DNA from: Amycolatopsis pretoriensis
Lineage (GTDB): Bacteria > Actinomycetota > Actinomycetes > Mycobacteriales > Pseudonocardiaceae
Length of the DNA: 64,000 nucleotides
Assembly (NCBI RefSeq): GCF_900107925.1
Contig: NZ_FNUJ01000021.1
Span: forward strand, 16,345-80,344
Direction: 5' to 3'
Positions within the stretch are counted from its first letter, which is position 1, and each line of letters starts with the position of its first letter. Positions 26,479-36,800 of this stretch are shown piece after piece. Under the pieces are notes generated by a model. That model was not told the DNA's origin and searched no databases. It saw only the letters and a list, made by a program, of their open reading frames with translations. A program made the position numbers and the translations under genes.

Positions 26479-27793
26479 CGGTGCCGTTCGGGTCGGAGAC
26501 GTCGAGCTCGTCGGGCAGCGGCTCGAGGTCGGGGTTGGTTTCGGTGTCGATCGAGACGTTCCCGAGCAGTTGCCGCCAGTCGGCGCCGGGGTTCTGGTCG
26601 AGCACGGCCAGGAGGTTGACGAACTCCTTGATGGTGTTGCGCGGGGTGCGGAAGTAGGCGTCGCCGATCCGGCCGGCGCAGTGCTGCATGAACGCGGCGA
26701 GCGCCTCGTCCGGGACGAGGTAGGAAGCGGGGTCGCCGGCGGCGTAGACGTGACGCAGGCGTTCGAGCAGCACGTGCATGTCTTCCGGGGTCAGGTTCGC
26801 CAGCCGCAGGACGGGGCCGGAGTAGTCGACCAGGCCGCCGACGGCGAAGTTGTTCTCGGCGAGACGGCTGCGGAGCGCTTCGTAGCTGTAGAGCCCGCGG
26901 CGGGTGTCCATCAGCATTTCCGGGGTGCCCCCGAAGCAGAAGCCCAGACCTTCGACGTTGCCCTGGAGACAGTCGTTGACGATGCGCAGGACCTGCTCGT
27001 AGTTGGACTTGCGGGCGCCGGTGTGGGCGAGCTTGTAGAGGTTGACCATCTCGTCGAGGCAGACGAGCAGTCCGGAGAACCCAGCGAGCCGGACGAACCG
27101 GGCGATGAGTTTCAGATGGTCGTAGAAGCTGGTGTCGTCGACCATGGTGCGCACGCCCAGCGCCGCGCGGGCGTCGGTGCGGGTGGCGAACTCACCGCGC
27201 AGCCAGCGGACCGCGTCGGACTTCAGCTGCTCGTTGCCGGTGTCGTGACCCTTCCAGTAGGCGGCGATGACCTGCGCGAAGTCGTACCCGCCGACGCTTT
27301 CCGACAGCTGTTCGAGCCGGCCGGCGATCACCGTGGCCGGCGACGTCCCGGCATTGGCGGCCTCTTGGATCGCGGACGTCACGAACCGCTCGACGATGCT
27401 GGGCAGGGCGTTGCCGTCCGGGGTGGAGCGGGTGGCGATGTTGCGCATCAACTCGGCGTAGAGCGAGCGCGCCTGACCACCGCTGGCGTGCAGGCGACGG
27501 TCGGGGCTGAGGTCGGCCGACGTCGTGACGAGCTTGCGTTCGGCAGCGATGGACCGGACCAGGTTCAGGAAGAACGTCTTGCCGGCGCCGTACTCGCCGA
27601 TCACGAAGCGGACCGCGGAACCACCGTCAGCGATCCGGGTGATCTCCTGGCTCATCGCCGAGACCTCGGCGGCACGTCCCACTTGGATGTGCTGGAACCC
27701 GGCGCGGGGCACCACACCGGAGCGCAGGGAAGAGATGATCGCGTCCCGGTCGCGGGGACGCAGCCGGGCGGGCTTGGGAGCGGGTGTGGTCAT
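26453..27793 (-). CDS. sngB: BrxC/BrxD-type ATP-binding protein (SngB type)
   Basis: A 446-residue P-loop protein of the BREX ATP-binding (DUF2791) family. An N-terminal segment RRDRD/IISSLRSGVVPRAGF precedes Walker A IGEYGAGKTFFLN (about residue 67); Walker B is LLVCLDEMVNL and a sensor region follows (FCFGGTPEMLMDTRRG). In BREX and Shango systems this protein sits with an Lhr-like helicase. ATG 27793 overlaps the TerB gene stop (ATGA); the frame is open a little further upstream. No PglX or PglZ is near, so it is not BREX. Confidence 0.87.
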   Translation of the reverse strand: MTTPAPKPARLRPRDRDAIISSLRSGVVPRAGFQHIQVGRAAEVSAMSQEITRIADGGSAVRFVIGEYGAGKTFFLNLVRSIAAERKLVTTSADLSPDRRLHASGGQARSLYAELMRNIATRSTPDGNALPSIVERFVTSAIQEAANAGTSPATVIAGRLEQLSESVGGYDFAQVIAAYWKGHDTGNEQLKSDAVRWLRGEFATRTDARAALGVRTMVDDTSFYDHLKLIARFVRLAGFSGLLVCLDEMVNLYKLAHTGARKSNYEQVLRIVNDCLQGNVEGLGFCFGGTPEMLMDTRRGLYSYEALRSRLAENNFAVGGLVDYSGPVLRLANLTPEDMHVLLERLRHVYAAGDPASYLVPDEALAAFMQHCAGRIGDAYFRTPRNTIKEFVNLLAVLDQNPGADWRQLLGNVSIDTETNPDLEPLPDELDVSDPNGTDELTSLRI

Positions 27794-30159
27794 CCGAGCA
27801 TGTCCTTCACGATGTCCTGGTTGATCTCGATGGGGTCGGAGCCTTCGCACAGCGGCTCGTCGGTGCGGTCGTAGGCCGCGTCATTGAGGATTTCGACCGC
27901 GCCGTCGGGCAGCAGCCCGATTTCGGCGGCCAGCGCGTCGAACTCGGCGCGGCTCCAGGCGTCCTGTTCGACGAGCCGGTGGAACAGCAGGGTGTGCGCG
28001 GAATCCAGCCCACCGACCACCGCGTCCGAGGGAGGCGGTGGTGGGGGCGCGGGCTCGTCGTCGGCGAAGATCTCGGCGAGTTCGGCGGCGACCCGCACGG
28101 ACTCGGCCCTCGTCCGCGCGAGTCGTTCCGGATCGAGGGCGAGGGTGGAGGGTCCCGCTGGACTCTTCGACGGAGCCGGGATGGTGCGGCCGGTCCGCTG
28201 TGCACCGGGGATCCGGGTGCTGGTCAGCTCGTCGGTCGACGTTGCGGCGGCGTGGAGGGTGCCGTACACCTCGCCGGGGTCGAGGCCGAGCGTGGTGAAC
28301 AGCCGCTCGAGGGTGCGGATCTCGTCCGGGGTGACTTGGCCGTCGGCCGCTGCGATAGTGGTGAGCAGTCGCCCGACCGCGGCCTTGCGGGACGTCGGGA
28401 GGGACTCCAGGCGCCGGCGCAGGACCGCGGGAGTGGGTGGTTTGGTCAGGACGAGTGCGGCGTGGGCGTCGAGCCGGAGCCGCTCGTCTTCACTGAGTTC
28501 GAGGTCGTCGATCGCCAGTTCCCGCAGCGCACGCCGTTCGGGTTCACTGACTGTGCCGTCCGCGGCGGCGACGAGCATGCCGAGGTTGATGATCGCGAGC
28601 GCGGCCGCGTACTCGGCGCTGGGTGCGCTAACGGGGGGATCCGCGCGCCGGAACAGGACCACCGACGACGTCGGCGTCGGGGTGTTCCCGCCGAAGCGCA
28701 CGTCGGGTTCGATTCCGAGGCCGCGGTGTTCGAGCAGCTGGGCCACGGCGACGGCGTCGGCCTTGGCCAGTTTGCCGGTCTTGGCCGGCCACCGCGAGAT
28801 CAGCTCCTGAGCCGAGGTGACGCCGCGGCCGTCGCTGCCGATGCTCTGCGCGGCCCACGACCACACCGCCTCGGTCTCGGGGCTCGGCTTGTGGGTGACG
28901 CCCTCCGGCAGGAGCGCGATGGCCGCGGGCGAGCCGGCGCCGTCCGGGTTGCGGCCGAGGTAGCGGCTGTAGGCGTCAAGATCGCTGGTCACGTCTTCGA
29001 CGATGTCTCGTAGCTTGGTGATCGGGCCGGTCAGCTTGCCGACGTCGGGCAGCTTTGTGTTCTCGAGCGTGACGTGGCCGTGGAAGCCGCTGCTGGCGGC
29101 GTAGTAGCCGACGGACAGGCGTGGCTTGTTCGGCTTGACGAGCATCCCGTCGCCGAACTTCGCGCGGTAGCGCTTGGTGAACAGCTCCAGGAACTCGTCC
29201 GGGCAACGCACGGCGGGTGTCCGGAGGTGGGCGTCGGGATGGTGGCCGTACCAGGACAAAGCCCAGTCGGCCGGGATCGGACGTCCGTCGACGGCCAATT
29301 GCGCCAGCCCGATCTTGAGCTCCACGGGCAACTCTTGGCTCCACTCGGGGACCGGCGGCGCAGCGCGGTCGTGCCGCACCGTGGGATCGAGGAGAGCGAC
29401 CGCGTCGAGCAAGCCTTCCGCGTAACCGCGGAAGGAGCGGTTGCCGCGGTAGATCCGGAGCAACCGGCGCACTTCGCCCACCAGGGTCGCGAACTCCCCG
29501 TCTGCGTCGTCGAGGTCGTGGATCTCGGTCAGCAGGCGGCGTTCGAGACCGTAGAAGTACAGGAACACGTAACCGATGTAGGCGTTCGGGTTCGCGCGGC
29601 CACCGGCCAGCCAGGACACGTAGGCGCCGCGAGCTCGTGGCGAGATATCGGCGTAGCTGGGCCAGTAGTCCATCGACTCGCCCGGCCAGTCAGGGTTGCG
29701 CAGGTCGACCGCCAGCGTCAGGTCGATCAACGCAGGTTCGTTCCCGACGCCGGCCGCGTCGGGCATGCCAGTGCCGACGTAGAGCAGCCCGCCTCGCAGA
29801 GTCGTTCCCGCGACGACCACGTCCTGGCCTTGGGGAACCCACCGGTGAGCCGCGGGAGCGGCGGCTCGTCCGGGAGGGGACGCGGGTCGGCGAGGAGCCG
29901 GTGCCGGGGGCCGGCGAACTTGCGGCGCACTCGGGCGCAGGCTCTCCTGGTACGGCGACCGCGAAGCTGTCTGCGGTCCCGAGTACGGCCTCTGCGGAGC
30001 CGCAGGCCGGGGCGGCAAATCAACCGGGGAAGGTGCCGGCCGGGCCTGCGGACGCCCCGCCGGAGATTGTGGGGGCGTCGGAGCGGACGCCCGCTGTGCC
30101 TTCCGGACCAGCAGAGCCACAATGGCCGCCGCGAGGAGGAGTATCACCAGCGCTGTCAA
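27790..30159 (-). CDS. sngA: Membrane TerB-domain protein (SngA type), first gene of the defence operon
   Basis: A 789-residue protein. It starts with a membrane helix (LTALVILLLAAAIVALLV), has a 100-residue Pro/Ala/Arg linker, then a TerB-N domain (YWPSYADISPRARGAYVSWL) and, from about residue 540, TerB-like helical modules with the acidic AAADGTVSEPE and AAADGQVTPDE motifs, and a TerB-C-type end. TerB proteins occur with phage defence and stress modules at the membrane. Start is uncertain: TTG 30159 has AGGGGG four bases upstream and puts the helix at the N-terminus; GTG 30180 is the alternative. Acts as a likely membrane anchor or sensor for the ATPase and helicase (inference). Confidence 0.82.
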   Translation of the reverse strand: MTALVILLLAAAIVALLVRKAQRASAPTPPQSPAGRPQARPAPSPVDLPPRPAAPQRPYSGPQTASRSPYQESLRPSAPQVRRPPAPAPRRPASPPGRAAAPAAHRWVPQGQDVVVAGTTLRGGLLYVGTGMPDAAGVGNEPALIDLTLAVDLRNPDWPGESMDYWPSYADISPRARGAYVSWLAGGRANPNAYIGYVFLYFYGLERRLLTEIHDLDDADGEFATLVGEVRRLLRIYRGNRSFRGYAEGLLDAVALLDPTVRHDRAAPPVPEWSQELPVELKIGLAQLAVDGRPIPADWALSWYGHHPDAHLRTPAVRCPDEFLELFTKRYRAKFGDGMLVKPNKPRLSVGYYAASSGFHGHVTLENTKLPDVGKLTGPITKLRDIVEDVTSDLDAYSRYLGRNPDGAGSPAAIALLPEGVTHKPSPETEAVWSWAAQSIGSDGRGVTSAQELISRWPAKTGKLAKADAVAVAQLLEHRGLGIEPDVRFGGNTPTPTSSVVLFRRADPPVSAPSAEYAAALAIINLGMLVAAADGTVSEPERRALRELAIDDLELSEDERLRLDAHAALVLTKPPTPAVLRRRLESLPTSRKAAVGRLLTTIAAADGQVTPDEIRTLERLFTTLGLDPGEVYGTLHAAATSTDELTSTRIPGAQRTGRTIPAPSKSPAGPSTLALDPERLARTRAESVRVAAELAEIFADDEPAPPPPPPSDAVVGGLDSAHTLLFHRLVEQDAWSRAEFDALAAEIGLLPDGAVEILNDAAYDRTDEPLCEGSDPIEINQDIVKDMLG

Positions 30160-30435
30160 GAAACCCCCTCGATCGCACACCCTTGAGGCGACACACCGTC
30201 TTGTTCTCGGTGGGGGGATCGGTATCCGCCGAATGAGAGTTACCAACTTGATCGAATCGTCACTGGCGGGCTCGGCATTCGGTTGGTCATTGACCTTTTG
30301 AGGATACTGAACGCGAATTTCGTTCGGGCAAGACCTGCTGAAGCAATCGACCGAGTTCGCCGCCTCACGACCGGGGGTGCCACGATGGGGCCGTGCCCGG
30401 CGAGGGCCTAATCTCGACCGACGAAGGGCGCAGCC

Positions 30436-31416
30436 TTGAGCGTTCCGCAAAAACACCACTACGTGCCGCAGTTCCTGCTTCGGCGGTTCGCCGACACCAG
30501 CAAGAAGCTCCTGGTGCACCACACCGATAAGGAGGAGCGGCCCGGCCGGGTTCACGTGGGCAACCTCGCTCAGACCTTCCGCGGGCACACGCTGTACTGG
30601 CCTGGGCGCGAACCCGACCACGCCACCATCGAAAGCGGCATGGGTTCGATCGAAACCCACACTGGCCGCGTCGTCGCGGACCTGCTGGCCGGTGGAGCGC
30701 GCAGCCCCGCGCCGGATCAGCGGGAAGTGCTCGGATTCTTCATCGCCCTGCAGTGGCAGCGTTCGCGCTTCCTCATCGACCTGCTCGTGCGCAGCGTCCT
30801 CGCCCCGGACGCACCGGTCAATGAACTCGAGCGGTCGCTCGGCATCCGGCAGATTATGCATTCCGTGCTCTTCCCCTGGTTCGCACGGCTCGACGGAGAG
30901 ATCGATCCAGGTGAAACCGCATGCTATGTCGCCGACTGGCTCCAGTACGGCCCTTGGCAATGGCGCCTCTACCGGCCCGATGGTCCGAAGCTCATCGTCG
31001 GCGACAACATCGTGTGCCTGTGGGGCCTGGCCGACGGGGAAACCAGTGAAATGCCCGAACCCTGGACGCATCACGGCGTGGGGGTCGGTTTCGGCAACTG
31101 CGGACGCGTCACGATGCCGCTGGCACCCAACCTCGGACTGATCATCCACCGGGACGGCCGGCCAGACCTGCGCAACCCCACGGCAGCCGAGTTCAACCGG
31201 GCGACTGTCTACAGTTCCAGGGAGTTCGTCGCCCACCACCCGGAGGGCTTGCCGAGCGCCGACCTGCAGCGAGCATTGCGCGAAGACCTCGGTACTCAGC
31301 GGCAGCTCCTTCCGATCATCATCGAAGCCGCGCGAAGGGCGGCCGAAGAAGACGCTCGCCAGTCGGACCGGCTGTTCCAGCAACTGTCGGAGACCGAGCC
31401 GAAGCCGTTCTTCTGA
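30436..31416 (+). CDS. DUF4238 protein divergent from the defence operon
   Basis: A 326-residue protein beginning KHHYVPQFLLRRFAD, the hallmark of DUF4238, with a following HHTDKEE and later conserved Trp/Arg segments (ALQWQRSRFLIDLL). The family is of unknown function and often sits in defence islands or mobile elements; the HHYVP motif suggests a metal or catalytic site (inference). The start is a TTG with GAAGGG upstream. A 276-base region separates it from the divergent TerB gene, where both promoters should lie. Confidence 0.75.
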   Translation: MSVPQKHHYVPQFLLRRFADTSKKLLVHHTDKEERPGRVHVGNLAQTFRGHTLYWPGREPDHATIESGMGSIETHTGRVVADLLAGGARSPAPDQREVLGFFIALQWQRSRFLIDLLVRSVLAPDAPVNELERSLGIRQIMHSVLFPWFARLDGEIDPGETACYVADWLQYGPWQWRLYRPDGPKLIVGDNIVCLWGLADGETSEMPEPWTHHGVGVGFGNCGRVTMPLAPNLGLIIHRDGRPDLRNPTAAEFNRATVYSSREFVAHHPEGLPSADLQRALREDLGTQRQLLPIIIEAARRAAEEDARQSDRLFQQLSETEPKPFF

Positions 31417-31521
31417 CTCCCCGTCGTGAGCCCAAGCAGGCAGGACTTGCGCCGGGGCTCGTGAGCGGTCGCCGTGGCCCGTCGCCGGTAGGGTGCGATC
31501 AAGAGACAGCGGAAGGTGGTC

Positions 31522-32814
31522 ATGGGATCGAGTAAGCCCCTCCTGCGTTCGGCTGTCCTCGCGGCGGTGTGGGTGCGGATCCCGGGGGTGGAGGTGCTGT
31601 CGTCCGCCGATGGTGGCCCGCTGACCCGTACCGTCAAGAAGATCATCGACCCGCTGGTGCTCCGCACCGCGGCGCGGCCGCGGCTGGGCCGCCCGCTGCT
31701 CGAACCGGCCGCCGCGGCGGAACTCACCGAACTCCTGCTGGCCGACGCGCCCCGGCTGCGGGCGACGGCCGCGTGGTTCACACACCTCAAGCGGCAGCGC
31801 CGGGTCCTGCGCATCACCGCGGGCGACCTTCAGGACGTATGCCTTCCCTTGGCGTACGAGCTGGCGACGGGCTTCGGCATGCCCGGCCCGGAAGCGCCGG
31901 AGACGGCCGCGTCGGCGTTGCGTGAGTTGCACGGCGAAGCCGACGAAGCCGGCATTGCCCGGCTGACCGCTTACCTGGCCGATCCCCGGGTCGCGGCGGA
32001 ACTCACCGCGGAGCTGCACCGCCGATGGCACGCCGAGGCGGATCACGGCCTCGCGCCGGAGGGTGCCGTGGCGCTGCTCGGCGAGTTCGTCGACGAGCTC
32101 ACTGACACCACTTGGCGCGCTCTTGCGGACTCTGCGGCCGGGCACGCCCTCGGGCTCGCCCTCCGCCGGCGCGGCGGCACCGACGCAGTTCCCGGCCGGC
32201 CGGATCTCGGCCTGCAGCGCGGGGACCGGACCGCCGTCCCACCGTTGCTCCGCCGCGACGAAGCCGGGCCCGAACTGCTCGAACGCAGCGTCGAACGGCG
32301 GGTGCGGGCTACGCTGCGCCGGCTCCAGGCGGACGAGCGCGGTCGCGTCGAAAGCCTCGTCGACGACGAGCTCGCCCGGGTCGCCGCCGGCTTCGGTCTC
32401 GGGCTGCCCGCACTGGCCACCTGTTTCGCGCTCGGCGTCGTCCTCGCGCCCGCACTCCGGCCACTCGACGGCATCGCGGCCGGGAGCGGTCCGGAATTCG
32501 CACGGCAGCTCAACGCCCAGGTCGCGCGCGAAGGCTATGTTCTGCACGCCCGCCGGGCACTGGCGGGCGCCACGCCGCTCACCCCGCGTCCCGACGCCGA
32601 GCTCGTGCGCGAACTGCGGGAGTTCGCCAAGCAGTTCCTCGGCCGGTTGTGGATCCGGCTGCACGGCTTCGACGTCCGAGGCGACCTCCCCGCCGGCGCC
32701 GCGGACGTGCGGGACATCGTCACCGGCGTCGTGCGCTCGACCTCGCTGGACCTGCGGACGAAGGTGCGCCGCGCGCTCGTGGCCCGGCTGCCGGATCTGG
32801 AGGCCGTTTCGTGA
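31522..32814 (+). CDS. Unknown protein 1 of the CHAT cassette
   Basis: A 430-residue soluble, Ala/Arg/Leu-rich helical protein. No family recognised. Segments such as GLPALATCFALGVVLAPALR are hydrophobic but too helical-soluble to call membrane with confidence. ATG 31522 has a GGAAGG site. Its stop overlaps the next gene (GTGA), and that gene leads straight into a CHAT protease gene, so it is probably a partner, sensor or substrate of that protease (inference). Confidence 0.7.
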   Translation: MGSSKPLLRSAVLAAVWVRIPGVEVLSSADGGPLTRTVKKIIDPLVLRTAARPRLGRPLLEPAAAAELTELLLADAPRLRATAAWFTHLKRQRRVLRITAGDLQDVCLPLAYELATGFGMPGPEAPETAASALRELHGEADEAGIARLTAYLADPRVAAELTAELHRRWHAEADHGLAPEGAVALLGEFVDELTDTTWRALADSAAGHALGLALRRRGGTDAVPGRPDLGLQRGDRTAVPPLLRRDEAGPELLERSVERRVRATLRRLQADERGRVESLVDDELARVAAGFGLGLPALATCFALGVVLAPALRPLDGIAAGSGPEFARQLNAQVAREGYVLHARRALAGATPLTPRPDAELVRELREFAKQFLGRLWIRLHGFDVRGDLPAGAADVRDIVTGVVRSTSLDLRTKVRRALVARLPDLEAVS

Positions 32815-33845
32815 CGCACCCGTTGCACACCCCCGTCGTCGCCACGGACGGCGCTCTCGTGCGCTTCGCCCTGGCCGACCTGCTCGCCGGCACGCCCGGC
32901 TCGATGCGCATCGAAATCAGCGACGCGGCGGCCGCGGAGCCGTGGCTCACCCGGCTCGTCGGCGAGGAACACGCCGTGGAGGCGATCACGGTCGGCCAGA
33001 TCGAGATCCCTGGCCGCCCCGAACTGGCTACCCTCGCGCTGCTGCTGTGGGCCCGCCGGTGGTGGCCCGCGAGTCCGGTGCTCGGCGTGCCGCCACTGGA
33101 CCCAGCGCTGCTGGACCTCGAAGCGGCCGTCGCTACCGCGGCGGTCGAGAGCATCGCCGAAGGCATGCTCGACGGCTTCGAAGCCACTCCGGCCGAGCTG
33201 TTCGACGCCGCCGCCGACGGGGTCGCCGCGACGGCGGTCGCGGACGAGGTTCGCGACCTGTGCCTGAGGCTGTCGGCGTGGTTCGACGACCGGGACGACG
33301 TCGTGCGCGCCGAAACCACGGCCGCGCTCGCCGCCGCCGTGGAGCCCGGGCAGCGCGCGTACGCTTTGGCCGCGGGCACCGATTCCGGGCCGGCCGAGGA
33401 CGGCGTGGTGGCTGACGGCCGGGCCAGCGTCGACTGGGCGCGGGTACCCCCAGGCGTACTCGACGCCGCGGAGGACACCGTGACCTGGCGGATCGTCGCG
33501 GCTCCGGCGGCCACCCGGCTCGAGGTCGAGGTCGCCGGGGCGTTCGCCGACGCGACCCTCACGGCGTCCGCGACCCACGACGGCGAAGTGCTCGCGGAAG
33601 TCCCGCTGCTCCTGGGGCCGGGCTGGTTCGCCGGCGCGGCCGATCTGGACGACGCCGCAGCCCGCCGGGCGACATCCGTCCCCATCGGACTCATTGTGGG
33701 CGTGACGGCCGAGGACGTCACCGGGACGACGCCGGCGGACCGGGCGGAGGTGGTGTCGCTCGTCCGGGCGCGCGGTGCGCTGCCACCGGCGGGCCGGACG
33801 CTGGCCGAGCGTGCGGCCGCCGCGGCGGGCGACGAGGAGTTCTGA
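32811..33845 (+). CDS. Unknown protein 2 of the CHAT cassette
   Basis: A 344-residue protein of no recognised family. The N-terminal two thirds are helical; the last 120 residues look like a beta sandwich (WRIVAAPAATRLEVEVAGAF, ATLTASATHDGEVLAEVPLL). GTG start overlaps the previous stop; its GAGGAGTTC end supplies the ribosome site for the CHAT gene. Likely part of the same complex (inference). Confidence 0.7.
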   Translation: MTHPLHTPVVATDGALVRFALADLLAGTPGSMRIEISDAAAAEPWLTRLVGEEHAVEAITVGQIEIPGRPELATLALLLWARRWWPASPVLGVPPLDPALLDLEAAVATAAVESIAEGMLDGFEATPAELFDAAADGVAATAVADEVRDLCLRLSAWFDDRDDVVRAETTAALAAAVEPGQRAYALAAGTDSGPAEDGVVADGRASVDWARVPPGVLDAAEDTVTWRIVAAPAATRLEVEVAGAFADATLTASATHDGEVLAEVPLLLGPGWFAGAADLDDAAARRATSVPIGLIVGVTAEDVTGTTPADRAEVVSLVRARGALPPAGRTLAERAAAAAGDEEF

Positions 33846-33846
33846 C

Positions 33847-36800
33847 GTGCTCGCCGGGATGCCGCCGCCGCTGAGCCCGCCGGACCGGCCACTGCCGGCC
33901 GAACTGGCCGGAGCGAGTTCGCACGGGTACAACTGCCGCTGCGTCGCCGTGCACTTCGGCCTGGACCCGGCACCCTACGGCGTCCTGCCCGCGTGCTCGC
34001 TCACCGGAGCCGAGTACCAGGGATTGCTGGAAGAAGCCCTCGAAATCCAGCGAACGGCCAAAGACCTGGCCGCGGCGCGGGACATCGCGGGCGCGCAGCG
34101 GGAGTACGGCCGGATGCGGCAGCTCGCGCACCGGCTCGACCGGACCGACCTCGAGCTCGCTGCCGTCAGCGACCTGGCCACCGTCTGCTATTCCGCGGGT
34201 GACCTGAACAACGCCCGCGTGTGCGCCGAGGCGGTGCTGAGCGCGTTCCGCGTCGGCGCGGCCGCTGTTGTCCACTTCGGACAGTACGCCGAGATCAGGA
34301 TGATGGAAGGCTCCCGCGAAGTCGCCGAACGCGTACTCGTTTCTTTGTCCACGGAGGAGGGTGACGTCGCTCGGGCCCGGGAGCTGATCGCCGGGCAGCG
34401 TCGACGGGCAGCGCTGCGGAAGGCGGCCGAGCCGGGGCAGTACCCGCGCGAGCTGCTCGACCCGCACGGCGCCGACGAGCTGACATTGCGCATCCTCGAA
34501 GCGCGGGTGCAGGTGGCGGCCGGGGACCCGGCCGGCGCGCTGGCCACGCTCGAGGACATCCTCACTGCGCTGCAAGCCATCGGCGGTGTCGAGGAGGTCC
34601 GCGACCAGGTCGCGTCGCTGCAGGCGATGGCGAATGCCGAACGTGCGCGGCTCCGTCAGGCCGGCGGCGAGGACGCCGCCGCGCGGGCAGACCTGTTCCG
34701 GCTCGACGCCCAGCACGAAGGCCGGCCGGCGGCCGCGAAGTTCGCCGTCGACCTGGCCGCGGACCGGGCGCTGGGCGGTGACTTCCGGGGCGCGGTGTCC
34801 GCGATCGTCGCCGCCCGCGACGAGCTCACGGCGGCCGGCGCGACCGGCGACGTCGCGGAGGCGAGCCACGCGCTGGGCTCGCTGCTGCTGCTCGCCGGCG
34901 ACGCGCGGCAGGCACGCGCCCAGTTCGAGCACGCTGGTGCGCTCTGGAAGGCCAACGGGGACACGCCGAACCAGCGAAGGCGCGACGTCGCGCTGGCCCG
35001 CTGCGCAGCCGCGGAGGGCGACTGGGCGGCAGCGGAGGAGCACGTGACCCGCGCGCGGGAGTCGGCGCGTGCGTCCGGGATGTGGCTCCAGCGCCTGCAC
35101 ACGGACTTCGCGGCGGCCGAGATCGGCTTCGCCCGTGGTGACGATCTGCCGGCGGTGCTGGACCTGCTGCTTCCGGCGGCGCTGGCGGCGGCGGACTACC
35201 GGTTCGAGTTCGTCTCGCCGCGGGCGCGCGCGGCCTGGGCGCGCGACGTCGCCGGTCCGGCGACCGAGCTGCTGATGGCGCTGCTGGCCCGGCTGAAAGA
35301 GCCGAGGCTGGCGGCGGAGCTGATCGAGCGCACCTGCGCGGTCGGGGCCTACACCGGGGCAGAAGCACCGGCGCTCGACCTGACCGGCACGCCGCCCATC
35401 CCGGAACCGGAGCCGCCCGCTGCGGGGCTGCCGTTGGCCGCGCTGGGTGCCGTCACGGCGTCGCTCCCGCTCCGCCTCGCCCCGCCGCCCGCCCTGCGGT
35501 GGTCTCCCGGCTCGCCGATGCGGCTCGACCACTGGCTCCGGATCGCTGCCGAGCGCTACGGCTTGCCCCGGCCGGAAACCGAAACCGTGGCGACGTGGTC
35601 CGCCGCCGAGGCCTGCCGCGAGACGTTCGTCCTGCGCTACGCCGACGCCGGGCACACCTACCTCAGCTGGCGGACCGCGGACGACCTCGACACCGTCCAC
35701 ACCCACCCGGTCGACGCCGCCCTGGTCGCGACGGCTCGCGAGCTCTTGGCCGGCGCCTCGCCGACACCGCGCGAAGGGGAAAGCGTCGCCGACGCCGTCC
35801 GGCGCGCACTCGGCGACGACGCCTTCGGTGGCTTCACCGGTGAACAACGGCTGGCCCGGATCCTCGCGCTCAACCTCCTGCCCGCCGACCTCGTCGCCCG
35901 GCTGCGGGACGCGGCCGCGAGCGGACGGCGTCCCCTCCTGCGTGTGCAGCCGTCGCCGAGCCTCGCCGCGGTGCCGTGGGGGCTGCTCGCCCTCCCCGAC
36001 CGGAGGCCGGACCACGTGCTGGAGCTCGGAGAGGAGGGCACCTGCTTCGATGGCGACGACCGCGTCCTCGACGTCGCCGACGTCTCCCTGCTCGCGCCAG
36101 CCGGGATCCCGCGCCGTCCGCCGTCGGGCGCGGGGCCGCCGGTGTACCTGCTCGACCCGCGGATCCCCGGGCAGAGCGCCTTCGGCGACCTGGGCTCCGT
36201 GCTCGGTAAGCAGGACCCCGCGTCGCCGCTGATCCGCCACCTCGACGCGCGGCTCGCCGCCGGGCCGGTCCGGCCGCCCGCCGCGCGGGGACTCGACCTG
36301 GTCCGCCGCACCGACACCGACCGGGTGCTGCTCGCCCGGCTGCTGGCCGAGCCCTGTTCCCGGCTGGTCTTCGTCGGGCACGTCAGCCGCGTCCGCGACG
36401 AACACGGCGCGCAGACCGCACTGCACCTGTCGTGCCTGGCGGAGCTGCCCGGCACGGCCGAGCCGATCGGGGCGCACCGGCCGTTCACCGCCGCCGACCT
36501 CGCCCTGTCCGAAGTGGCCGCGATGCCGGCGCGGGTCGCGCTGATCGGCTGCGCCAGCGCGGGCGACTTCGGCCTGGCCGAGCCGTTCGGCGTGCTGCTC
36601 GCCGCTGTCGCGGCGGGAGCGCGGCTGGTGGCCGCGACGGTGTGGGCGTTGCCGACGTCGGCGGCGGTGCCCGACGCGGATCCGATGGCCGAACTGGTGA
36701 TCGCCGTCGACACCGCGCTCGCCGGCGACGACCCGGTCACCGAGCTGTGCGCGTGGCAGCGCGGCCGGCTCGCCCGGTGGCGCGAACGGCCGGAGCCGGC

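Noticed and set aside
26453..30159. BREX system
   Set aside because: The ATPase and helicase resemble BrxC/D and BrxHI, but there is no PglX methyltransferase, PglZ phosphatase or Lon-like gene nearby.
30160..32664. Very long minus-strand open frame extending the TerB gene upstream by more than 800 codons
   Set aside because: The upstream part lies opposite the DUF4238 gene and the first CHAT-cassette gene, is low-complexity and has no domain; the TerB protein has a proper membrane start at 30159.
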